61,759 bases of DNA from assembly GCA_937892845.1 (NCBI GenBank), contig CALBGP010000010.1:1-61759 (forward strand), read 5' to 3'. Below the pieces are notes generated by a model. That model saw only the letters and a list, made by a program, of their open reading frames with translations, did no database searches and had not been told where the DNA came from. Source of the stretch: an uncultured Eggerthellaceae bacterium. GTDB lineage: Bacteria > Actinomycetota > Coriobacteriia > Coriobacteriales > Eggerthellaceae. Shown piece by piece: positions 16,311 to 23,906 of this stretch. Every line of letters begins with the position of its first letter. Within the stretch, counting starts at the first letter, position 1. A program made the position numbers and the translations under genes.

Positions 16311-16658
16311 ATGATCCTGAAGGCGTACTACTCGGGAGGCCGCATCGACGTCTTCGACACCGACCACCATGTCGATGCCGTGCCGCAGAGGGGAAACCTC
16401 CTCGCCAACTACACGCTCGACCTGTCGGACGTCGCAGGAGATGGGCTTTGGCTGCGCTCTTACTATCACGAGGCGGCAGATGTATATCGGGAGAAGCCGG
16501 GGCCGACGGGCCTTCCGGTCGCCCGCAGGCGAGACGGGTGGAGCTTCCTGTTCGCGGACGCAGACGATCTGGAGCGGATCAACCGATTGACCGTCGATGG
16601 GGAGACGGTGCTCATCAGGATTGCAGGAGAACTGGTCGACGCCGCTTCCCTGTCCTAG
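16311..16658 (+). CDS. Conserved hypothetical protein following the relaxase (115 aa)
   Basis: 115 residues: MILKAYYSGGRIDVFDTDHHVDAV, NLLANYTLDLSDV, GLWLRSYYHEA, VARRRDGWSFL and LTVDGETVLIRIAGELV. It looks like a small beta-rich cytosolic protein that commonly follows mobA in integrative elements; no catalytic motif is visible. The start has GGGGCGGGCAGAG upstream. Unlike the relaxase it is intact. Downstream (16660-16830) a short decayed frame can be read (SRAIAAYGFLASVSDEREPIAPEF) that I cannot assign. Confidence 0.6.
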   Translation: MILKAYYSGGRIDVFDTDHHVDAVPQRGNLLANYTLDLSDVAGDGLWLRSYYHEAADVYREKPGPTGLPVARRRDGWSFLFADADDLERINRLTVDGETVLIRIAGELVDAASLS

Positions 16659-16997
16659 GCATGCGAGTGCGCCGAGGAGCTGCCGTCGAGGGCGATCGCA
16701 GCTTACGGCTTTCTCGCAAGCGTTTCCGACGAACGCGAGCCAATCGCGCCCGAGTTCATAGGGATGCCATCCTCCTGCTTCAATGCGATGGTCGCTGGCA
16801 GCCGATACGATTCTTTGGAAGGGCCTCGCTTCTGACGGTCGAGATCGAAAAGGACCGAGGGAAGTCCCCGGCCCCCAGCCCAAGCGCCCCGCACAGCCTC
16901 ACGACGGATACGCAGCGCTCGAAACATACCTGCTCCATGCCGACGGTTATGAGGTCGATGCGGTAACGGCTTTCGGGAAGGCGGCTGCAATGATTTC

Positions 16998-17645
16998 TCA
17001 CCTCCCCTTGTGGGCAACGGCGAGGCATGCGGTCGACCCCACCCGCCGCCAGTTCACATCGTCGAACCACTTCCCTAGGATTTCCCTCATCTCCCTTTCC
17101 GAGTAGATGCGCACGTCCCCCTCGGCCGAATGGGGCAGCCAGGCGTTCATGACGGCCCTCGCCGGCGCCGGCTGCCAGACGTCCCCGACCACCAGGGCGC
17201 CGCCCGCCTTCAGGACCCGCCATGCCTGGAAGGCGGCGCGCTCCGGGTCCGGGTAGTGGTGGAAGGAGTCGTTGCACCACACGGCGTCGAACGAGCAGTC
17301 GCGGAAGGGGAGCCCCTCCGCGTCGCCGAGCACGAGCTCCGCCGACCCCCCGAGGCGCGCCCGCGCGGCGTCGAGCATGTTGGGCGAGAGGTCGAAGCAC
17401 GTGAGTGATGCGCCGGGGATCTTGCCGAGGACCAGGTCGGAGAGGGCCCCCGTCCCGCATCCCAGATCGAGCAGGCGCGGGGCCGGGTTGCCTTCGACGG
17501 CGCGCGCCACCTCCCCGGCCACATGGGGGTAGAGGGCCCTCGCGTGGGCGCCGTGCATGTCCTCGTCGTACGTGGCCGCTTGGCCGTCGAAGGCATTCTT
17601 GGAGCGCCTCTTCGCCTCGCGCGCCTTATCGTTTTCCGTGGTCAT
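16998..17645 (-). CDS. Class I SAM-dependent methyltransferase (UbiE/Methyltransf_11 type)
   Basis: 215 residues. Motif I is LLDLGCGTGALSDLVL (SAM-binding), acidic loop CFDLSPNML, motif II FDAVWCNDSFHHYPDPERA, and post-motif WRVLKAGGALVVGDVW. It transfers a methyl group from SAM to an unidentified small molecule. The chosen ATG follows AGGGAGTGG; a longer TTG start would read through the operator. The palindrome at 17661-17677 is 16 bases before the start, and a TetR regulator lies immediately upstream, so TetR control is likely. Confidence 0.85.
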   Translation of the reverse strand: MTTENDKAREAKRRSKNAFDGQAATYDEDMHGAHARALYPHVAGEVARAVEGNPAPRLLDLGCGTGALSDLVLGKIPGASLTCFDLSPNMLDAARARLGGSAELVLGDAEGLPFRDCSFDAVWCNDSFHHYPDPERAAFQAWRVLKAGGALVVGDVWQPAPARAVMNAWLPHSAEGDVRIYSEREMREILGKWFDDVNWRRVGSTACLAVAHKGR

Positions 17646-17660
17646 CTTCCACTCCCTTCT

Positions 17661-17677
17661 ATTGAGCAATGTTCAAT
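17661..17677. promoter_or_regulatory. Palindromic operator, probably for the adjacent TetR protein
   Basis: ATTGAGCAATGTTCAAT is a 17-bp palindrome with a single imperfect pair of positions on each side of the centre (ATTGA-rCAwTGy-TCAAT). It lies between the terminator of the tetR gene and the ribosome site of the methyltransferase, where a repressor would block transcription. Confidence 0.6.
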
Positions 17678-17688
17678 ATGCTTTGCCG

Positions 17689-17711
17689 AAAAAAACCCGG
17701 CCTGGGCCGGG
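17689..17711 (-). terminator. Terminator after the TetR gene
   Basis: On the minus strand CCCGGCC-CA-GGCCGGG is followed by seven T. It sits about 10 nt past the TetR stop and separates it from the methyltransferase transcript. Confidence 0.8.
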
Positions 17712-17720
17712 ATGGCGCCC

Positions 17721-18311
17721 CTACCGTCCGGAGGGGCCGCGCCGGTACTCGGTGACGAGCGCGCCGAGGTAGCGCCTGGCGGCATCCGCCGCCGCTGCGT
17801 CGGGCATGCCCGGCCCAGACGCAAGGCCCACGCACGCGTAGACCATCATCGAGGCGAGGAGCCCCGCGTCGCCGGCGGGCGCCCCCCGCCTGGCGGCATC
17901 GAGTTCAAGCGCCGCCTGCATGTGGGGCCGAACCGCCTCGCATATCCCAAGCGACAGCCTGTCATGGAGCGTGCCGTTGTTCTCGGCGTGGAGGCTGTCC
18001 GCATGGGGAAACGCGGAATGGTCGGTCGCGGCGGCTATGGCGCCTTCGAGCTTCTCATCGAGGGAGAGCCCCCTGTCGTCGAGGGCTGCACGCATCCCCT
18101 CGGAGCATTCCTCCGCGTAATACGCGATCGCGGCGTCGAAGAGCCGCTGCTTCGAGTCGAAGTAGTGGTAGGCGAGGCCGGGCGCGACCCCGGCCTCGCG
18201 CGCCACCGATCGCACGGAGACGTTGTCATAGCCCTTCTCGGCGAACAGCCGCATCGCCGTGTCGAGAAGCTCCGCTTTGCGCTCCTCCGGGTCCTTGACG
18301 GTTCTCGGCAT
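17721..18311 (-). CDS. TetR/AcrR family transcriptional regulator
   Basis: 196 residues. The N-terminal helix-turn-helix is canonical (RKAELLDTAMRLFAEKGYDNVSVRSVAREAGVAPGLAYHYFDSKQRLFDAAI). The C-terminal helical ligand domain is variable, so the inducer is unknown. The start MPRTVKDPEERK is fixed by AAGGAGGTG 7 nt upstream; the longer frame is not supported. Its gene precedes the methyltransferase on the same strand, with a terminator and a palindrome between them. Confidence 0.9.
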   Translation of the reverse strand: MPRTVKDPEERKAELLDTAMRLFAEKGYDNVSVRSVAREAGVAPGLAYHYFDSKQRLFDAAIAYYAEECSEGMRAALDDRGLSLDEKLEGAIAAATDHSAFPHADSLHAENNGTLHDRLSLGICEAVRPHMQAALELDAARRGAPAGDAGLLASMMVYACVGLASGPGMPDAAAADAARRYLGALVTEYRRGPSGR

Positions 18312-18379
18312 GTTCCCCACCTCCTTCACGCCGATGCGTCCTACTAGAATCTTTGCGTACTCTGTGGTCGGTAAAGTGC

Positions 18380-18530
18380 CTACCAATCGACAAACATGCC
18401 GCCTATCGCGAAAATCAGTATGCTCTGGATATCGGGCAAGGTCTTCGACGTCTCCCAATGGCTCACCGTGACGCGTCTCACGTAGAGCTTTCGGGCGAGG
18501 TCGGCGTCGACATTGGGTTCGATCCGTACG
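18380..18530 (-). pseudogene. Fragment of an Xre-type HTH regulator
   Basis: The minus strand encodes DLARKLYVRRVTVSHWETSKTLPDIQSILI, clearly the recognition helix and following part of an HTH_3 regulator (usual form LAEKLYVTRQTVSNWENGKTYPDIQSLL). The residues before it do not look like the first helix, and the frame stops soon after, so only ~35 codons of the gene remain. Confidence 0.55.
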
Positions 18531-18693
18531 GCGGGTTCACCCCGACCTCCACGAGAGAGCTCGCAAACCGCTACGTCGGCAGGCTCGTCCCGAAACTCGT
18601 GGCTGATGGGCCCGGCAACGAAGGAAAGCATGGACTTACGGAATAATTTGGCGACAAGGCGAACCGATGCGCTATACTGTCGTTCGTAAAATT

Positions 18694-18768
18694 GCGGGTA
18701 TCGCCAAGTGGTAAGGCATCAGCTTCCCAAGCTGACATTCGCGGGTTCGAGTCCCGTTACCCGCTCCA
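18694..18768 (+). tRNA. tRNA-Gly (CCC)
   Basis: Acceptor arms GCGGGTA and TACCCGC, discriminator T, encoded CCA. The anticodon stem TCAGC/GCTGA carries the loop TTCCCAA, giving CCC (reads GGG). A TATACT -10-like box is at 18673-18678. It marks the return to the native chromosome after the mobile element. Confidence 0.95.
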
Positions 18769-18779
18769 GAAATTTTCAC

Positions 18780-18804
18780 GCTGCGGTTCGCCGCAGCTTT
18801 TTTA
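18780..18804 (+). terminator. Terminator of tRNA-Gly
   Basis: GCTGCGG-TTCG-CCGCAGC followed by TTTTTTT, 11 nt past the CCA end. Confidence 0.9.
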
Positions 18805-18837
18805 TTGCATCAACTCCAACCCTGCATCCCGCACATG

Positions 18838-18867
18838 AAAAAGCCGACTCATGCAAGTCGGCTTTTT
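18838..18867 (-). terminator. Bidirectional terminator after the zinc-ribbon gene
   Basis: AAAAAGCCGACT-catgca-AGTCGGCTTTTT is symmetrical, with A and T runs on both sides. It serves the leftward gene at 18889-19038 and backs up the tRNA-Gly terminator. Confidence 0.85.
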
Positions 18868-18888
18868 CGTTCGGTTGTCTTGACCGAG

Positions 18889-19038
18889 TTATTTCACAGC
18901 GCCAATGCGGCAGATGGTGGTGCCGCAGTCGGGGCACTTGCCCTTGGTGATGGGCTTGCCGTTCTTCATGGTGCCCTCGACGGGATCCTTCATTTCCTTC
19001 TTAGCCTTGCACTTCACGCAATATGCCTCAATAGCCAT
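18889..19038 (-). CDS. DUF5679 zinc-ribbon protein (49 aa)
   Basis: 49 residues: MAIEAYCVKCKAKKEMKDP...KGKCPDCGTTICRIG. Two CxxC pairs (YCVKCK and KCPDCG) form a zinc ribbon, the hallmark of the small DUF5679 proteins common in actinobacteria. The function is unknown; nucleic-acid or ribosome binding is only a guess. The start follows ACGGAGGTT; the longer frame has no ribosome site. The 180-bp gap to the next gene contains a 13-bp palindrome CCCCAA-c-TTGGGG (19118-19130). Confidence 0.85.
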   Translation of the reverse strand: MAIEAYCVKCKAKKEMKDPVEGTMKNGKPITKGKCPDCGTTICRIGAVK

Positions 19039-19217
19039 ATCGAACCTCCGTTTACTCACGGGGCCCGAGGCCCCATCTATCACAGCCGTTCGGCCGTACA
19101 CAAAACGCAACTATGATACCCCAACTTGGGGAAATGCCATCGGAATATGCATTCCTCCACATACTGACGCAAAATCTGCAGATGAGAGCCGCTTTTGCTG
19201 TTTTCCAGCTGCTTTGG

Positions 19218-22200
19218 CTAGATGTTTTTGAGCAGCTCCACCACGAAATCGGCGCGCTGATCAATAAGCTCGGAGCTCACATTCTCAATCACGTCGTTCT
19301 CCTCTGCGAAGTACGCAGGCTTCGATCCGTCCATACCAACCAGGCTCACCGACTGAACACGATGCTTCAAGGCGAAGGATGCAGCGCTTTCACGCCAGTT
19401 GATGGAAGCCGAACCTGCCGACACTCCGCTTGCCTGCGATGCATGATGCAGATAGCGCTTCGTCCTCGATGATGCCTGGCGCGTCTTGACCAGGCCCTCT
19501 TTCTCGAGAGCGCACAAATCGCCAGCGCCCAGCGATTCAAGGTTCACAACCATCGCGCCGCGCATCTCGCTTGCATGTTCGGCCAAAAACGCCTTGATTC
19601 CGCCGTTGTCCATCAACTCGGAGCCCAGAGCCACGAACCAGATTTCTGTATTGATGTCACCTGCGGCAAATGAATAGATCTGCTGCATGGGAGCGCTCTC
19701 GTGCGGACGCGGCTGGGTTTTGTTCGCCTCCAACACTTCAAGCGCAGCAGCCATGGGGTCAACTGCAGTATCCAGCGCGGCGTCAAGCTGCTCTGCATCA
19801 TACGCAGCCCCATCTTCTTCTGCGGCAGCATCCTCGTGCGAATCCGCATTCTTTGAGAAGCGTGAGCGTAGGTTGCTGAATCCGCCGCCCTCCCAATCGT
19901 CGTCGCGGAAGCTCTCCCAGCCACCGCTCTTGCTGCCACCGCGGCGTGCGTCGAAGTCATCATCGACGCCGAGCCATTCCTGGGCGGTGGTGTTGTCATT
20001 CTTCTTGCGACGGAATTTGCCGAAGAACTTACCGATACGACTCTGCGGCACGTCCACATATCCCGGACCCGCGAAGGCGCCGGTCTCCGTCATGTCGGTC
20101 TCATACGCAGAATCATCCGCGTCGTCCACATACAGATCCTCAGGAGAGACGTTCTGCAGCAGCTCATCTCCCACAGCACTGCCGGCCCCGGTGGTCGCGA
20201 TGGGGGCGAAAGCGCTGGTGGCACCCACGGGCTTCACCTGCTCAGGGGTATCTTCGCCCTCCGCGCCATCCAGGTCGATGGCGGGAAGCGACATGGCAAG
20301 AAGGCTTTTCGCAGCATTCTGGCCGCCCTCTTCTTCCGTGGTGAACGCCAGCGGTGCACGCTGTTTGAAATCATTGGGCGAAATGGCAGGAACCGCAGGC
20401 TCGTTGGGCGTAAGGATGGGCGGAAGGTCCAACGGCGGCAAGTCGAGAGATCCAACTTTCATGCTGGGCAGCTCAACAGCGGGTGCCTCCCCCTCAATGC
20501 TGGGGACGACCGAGGAAAGCGCGACAGGGCGACCATCCCCAGGGGCAACGGACTGATCGGATTTCGCCGCTTGCTTGCGCAGTTCGCGCGCGCGGGCCTG
20601 CGCCTGAGCCTGGGCCATGCGCTGCTGAAGCACCTCGACGGGAAGCACCTGCGTGGTTTCAGCAGAAGCGGGCAGTGATACGTCGGCATCCTCGGCCGGT
20701 GCGGATTCTCCTGCAAGGGACGCGGCCTGGGCCCTCAAGGCGTCAAGGTCCAGATTTCCCGCATCGATGGCAGGCATGGCCGTGGTGGCACCCGGCTGGG
20801 CTGCAGCAGATGCAGCTTCAACGGGAGCAATGGGACCGGTCGAAGCGGGCTCGGCGGCAACAGGTGCCATGGGGCCTGTGGCGAAGGTTTCAGCCACAAC
20901 GGGAGCCACCGGCACGGTCTTGTCGGGATCCGCGGCAGGAACCGACTCGATGACCTGCGTCTTCGCGGTCGCGTCAACAACCGCTTCGACCTGTTGCGCA
21001 GCAGGATGGGCCGTAACGTTGACGGGCGCAGCCTGGACGGGCATCTGATCAGGGCGTTCGGGATGGGCTCCCAGGATGGCGGCCGCAGAAGGCATGGGCT
21101 CGGCGGGCGTTGCATGATCCTGCGCACCCTTGGCGGCCGCAGCAGCGGCGGCGAACGAACCCACGCCGCTTGCAGGTGCATCGGCGTAGCGGGAACGCTG
21201 GGAGGCAACAGGGCCGGAATCCTTCTTCTTGGCTTTCTCCGTCGCCTTACGGTACCAATCAGGCACAGACGCATCAGCGGCAGCCGAACCAACGGCCGCA
21301 GCAGCACTGGCAGCCGCAGCGCCCGCAACAACGGCGGCGCTGGCGGCAGCAGCCACCTCGGACTTCGAATCTTCGCCGGCTTCCGTAGCCTCGGTGGCCG
21401 AAGCGTTCTCCAACGCATCAGCGATGGTATCGGCGGGAACGCTTGAAAGCGCAGCTTTCGCCTCTTCGCGCGAACGGGTCATGTCCTCTTCAGTAGGCTG
21501 GGCGATGGGCATGTCCTTGACCTGCACCAGATTCGCAGCAATGTCGAAGCTGCGGGCAGCGCCGGGAACGGGCTCTCCGGTCATGGCGGCAATCGCAGCC
21601 TTCGCTGCAGCAAGACCGTCCACGGGTTCTTCGGCAGCACCCTCATAGGAAACGCCCGCACCCTCGGGAACAACACCCAAAGCGCGAGCGGTCTCTTCGC
21701 CATACATATAGCCAGAGTCCGAAACCGATGAAGCGGAAACCTCGCCGTTGCCTATGCGGCGGGCAACCTCCAACATGACCGCTACGCCGGAAGCGTTGCT
21801 TACGGCCGCCTCGTTGTAGGGAGCGAACTTCTCCATAGCCATGAAGACCAGCTGAACCGCCACCAGCAGCACGCAAATGCCCATGAGAACATTGATTGTG
21901 ATGATGATCTCAGCGCTGGCAGAGGCGAACACGAATGCACGCAGAGCCAACAGGACAGGTAGCAGGGCCATGCCGCACAAGGCTGCGATTTTGAACGGTG
22001 CAATGAGTTTGACCAACGAATGCGAGCACTCGCGACGCACTTTGCCCGAGTCGTAATTCGCCGTGATGATGATCTTGCGGCGGCGGGCTCCGGACGTCTC
22101 GGGCGAATACGCAGGCACGTAGCGCGCAACGATGTTTTGGCTGACTCCCTTCATGAACAGACGGGAGAGCACTGGCTTGTCAATTATCTCGCACACCAGA

Positions 22201-22478
22201 AGCGCCAACGCAATCAAGGACCCGATCAGCGCGGGAATGAGCATCTGCGGAACCGCCATTGCCAGAACCGCCAGCACGGCCGAAAAGACCCCGCATAGCG
22301 CTTTAGGCAGATTCGCGCTGGTCAAACAGGTGAAATCTTCGATTTCCGCTTCAAGGTGAGCATCGGAACGCAGCTGATCGGCAATATAGAGCGCCGCCTG
22401 CTGCTCTTCCTCGGTGCCCGCAGGACGAGCTCCGATCTCCTGGGAGAGATACGCTATATGGTCCATCGGTTTTGTCAT
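19218..22478 (-). CDS. M28-peptidase-like membrane protein with large disordered insert, probably inactive
   Basis: 1086 residues. Residues 1-60 resemble the M28 start (IGARPAGTEEEQQAALYIADQL). Two pairs of membrane helices lie near 58-95 and 160-215. IITANYDSGK (~140) sits where M28 enzymes have HYDS, and NASGVAVMLEVARRI (~227) where they have DNASGVA. Residues ~260-920 are Ala/Pro/Glu-rich and disordered. The final ~160 residues restore the fold (EIWFVALGSELMDNGG, VVNLESLG, AEENDVIEN). The zinc His is Asn, the bridging Asp is Ser, and the EE, D and final H positions also deviate. So it is probably a non-catalytic relative, anchored in the membrane. Its partner may be the next upstream gene. 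Confidence 0.6.
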   Translation of the reverse strand: MTKPMDHIAYLSQEIGARPAGTEEEQQAALYIADQLRSDAHLEAEIEDFTCLTSANLPKALCGVFSAVLAVLAMAVPQMLIPALIGSLIALALLVCEIIDKPVLSRLFMKGVSQNIVARYVPAYSPETSGARRRKIIITANYDSGKVRRECSHSLVKLIAPFKIAALCGMALLPVLLALRAFVFASASAEIIITINVLMGICVLLVAVQLVFMAMEKFAPYNEAAVSNASGVAVMLEVARRIGNGEVSASSVSDSGYMYGEETARALGVVPEGAGVSYEGAAEEPVDGLAAAKAAIAAMTGEPVPGAARSFDIAANLVQVKDMPIAQPTEEDMTRSREEAKAALSSVPADTIADALENASATEATEAGEDSKSEVAAAASAAVVAGAAAASAAAAVGSAAADASVPDWYRKATEKAKKKDSGPVASQRSRYADAPASGVGSFAAAAAAAKGAQDHATPAEPMPSAAAILGAHPERPDQMPVQAAPVNVTAHPAAQQVEAVVDATAKTQVIESVPAADPDKTVPVAPVVAETFATGPMAPVAAEPASTGPIAPVEAASAAAQPGATTAMPAIDAGNLDLDALRAQAASLAGESAPAEDADVSLPASAETTQVLPVEVLQQRMAQAQAQARARELRKQAAKSDQSVAPGDGRPVALSSVVPSIEGEAPAVELPSMKVGSLDLPPLDLPPILTPNEPAVPAISPNDFKQRAPLAFTTEEEGGQNAAKSLLAMSLPAIDLDGAEGEDTPEQVKPVGATSAFAPIATTGAGSAVGDELLQNVSPEDLYVDDADDSAYETDMTETGAFAGPGYVDVPQSRIGKFFGKFRRKKNDNTTAQEWLGVDDDFDARRGGSKSGGWESFRDDDWEGGGFSNLRSRFSKNADSHEDAAAEEDGAAYDAEQLDAALDTAVDPMAAALEVLEANKTQPRPHESAPMQQIYSFAAGDINTEIWFVALGSELMDNGGIKAFLAEHASEMRGAMVVNLESLGAGDLCALEKEGLVKTRQASSRTKRYLHHASQASGVSAGSASINWRESAASFALKHRVQSVSLVGMDGSKPAYFAEENDVIENVSSELIDQRADFVVELLKNI

Positions 22479-22545
22479 AACTGCGCCTTTCGCAGATCAT
22501 TCGCCTCGCATGAGGACATACGTGCTGGATAGTATACACCAAGGC

Positions 22546-23874
22546 TCATACGGTCGAATCTCCCAGATAATCACGCAAGAACGCGTCGGCGGTGCCTGCG
22601 CGGGTTCGGGCCGCCTGATAATCCTCTAACAGCCCTTGGATATTCGTCTCGTACGCTTGAACCACCGGGTCGGTGGGGTTGGCAGGAAGCTGGGTTGCAA
22701 GTTCGGCAGCTTTCGCATCAGCCTCGTTGTACAGGGCATTCTGCTCATCCGCCGTTGCCTTGTCCTGGATGTAGATGGCTTCGTCGCTGGCAATGGCATA
22801 ACCCATCGCCTCGATCCGCGTATCTATATACGAACGCAGCACCGAGAAGTCCGCCGAAGCGTAGCTTGCCGAAGCTTCGTCCAGCTTTGAGCGCGCCGCC
22901 GTGAATTTCTCCAGGGCCTGCTCGGTCTTCTCCTGGGATGCCGCAACGTTTTCATTCGTCGTATCGGTCACAAGACCGGCTGCTTCGCGGGCAAGGGCGT
23001 CAGCCTCAAGCACCAGATCCCAGCACTCCTCAATTGAGGCACTTGCGGCTGCGGCGTTGCGATCGGCCTCCATCAGGCTTTGCGCATGCCCCAACATATC
23101 GCGGCGGGCGGCGACGGCGGCCTCCAGCTGGTTGCACGCCTCCTTGTCGGCGCCCTGCAACATGAATCTGCCCGCCTTGCGCGCAAGCGTTTCAGCTTCG
23201 TTCAACTCGATTTCAGCATCGCCCACCAAGGTCTCGATATCAGCCATCTGCGCCAGAGATTCCTCGGTAACAGATGATGTAACCAATGCATCCATTGCCA
23301 CAATGACTTCGTCTGCGCTCTCCAATGCGGAAATTCCCTGATGGAGCAACTCCATCTGGCCGGCATGGTCCTCATAGGTTTTGTAGAGATACATGCCGAA
23401 GGCGCCCACAATAGCCGCGGAGCACACGATGCCCGCCACCGTTGTCGCAACGCGGCGAATCCGGCGGGCTTTCTTTCGACGGCGAATCTCCGCCTCGGGG
23501 TCTGCGATGGCCGCAGCCCTATGCCGGTCACGTGATGCTTCTCTGCTGGAAAGCTCAAGCGCCAAACCTGCTATATCCGCAGCCGTATAGCCCTTCCCCG
23601 ATGTTGACGGCGCCGGAGCATCGGAGCCGGGCAGGTAATCCGTGGTTTTCGGAGTGGGATCTCCCAAACGCTTGCCCGGGAACGTGAACAACGAGACGTC
23701 GCCCAAAAAACCGCTCAAGCGCGCCTGGCCTTCAGCCTCATCGGCTTTCGACGACAACGCGTCCATCACGGACAAGGACAGCTCATTGGAGGTGCCCGCC
23801 GTATTCTTCTTGATATGAAGGCTCGCGGGGCCCGCCCCCCGCGAAAACCGTTTCTTCCCGTTTCTGCCAGCCAT
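22546..23874 (-). CDS. Single-pass membrane protein with long extracytoplasmic coiled coil (442 aa)
   Basis: Family not recognised. The cytoplasmic N-terminus is basic and low complexity (MAGRNGKKRFSRG...). A basic cluster (RRRKKARRIRR, ~130-142) precedes one membrane helix (~144-165). The remaining ~275 residues are Ala/Glu-rich helices with heptad-like spacing, resembling coiled-coil sensor or spacer domains. It lies 67 bp upstream of the M28-like gene and 32 bp after the dinG-like gene, all on the same strand, so the three probably share a transcript. Confidence 0.7.
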   Translation of the reverse strand: MAGRNGKKRFSRGAGPASLHIKKNTAGTSNELSLSVMDALSSKADEAEGQARLSGFLGDVSLFTFPGKRLGDPTPKTTDYLPGSDAPAPSTSGKGYTAADIAGLALELSSREASRDRHRAAAIADPEAEIRRRKKARRIRRVATTVAGIVCSAAIVGAFGMYLYKTYEDHAGQMELLHQGISALESADEVIVAMDALVTSSVTEESLAQMADIETLVGDAEIELNEAETLARKAGRFMLQGADKEACNQLEAAVAARRDMLGHAQSLMEADRNAAAASASIEECWDLVLEADALAREAAGLVTDTTNENVAASQEKTEQALEKFTAARSKLDEASASYASADFSVLRSYIDTRIEAMGYAIASDEAIYIQDKATADEQNALYNEADAKAAELATQLPANPTDPVVQAYETNIQGLLEDYQAARTRAGTADAFLRDYLGDSTV

Positions 23875-23906
23875 GGCGCTGAAAACCCGTCCTACTCGGC
23901 CTGCGC

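Noticed and set aside
16783..17106. 107-codon plus-strand ORF between the element and the methyltransferase
   Set aside because: Overlaps the methyltransferase 3' end, has no ribosome site, and only a short stretch looks protein-like.
6700..18690. Integrase or attachment-site repeat for the mobile element
   Set aside because: No tyrosine or serine recombinase frame and no convincing direct repeat of the tRNA-Gly end at the left boundary; mobility is inferred only from mob genes.
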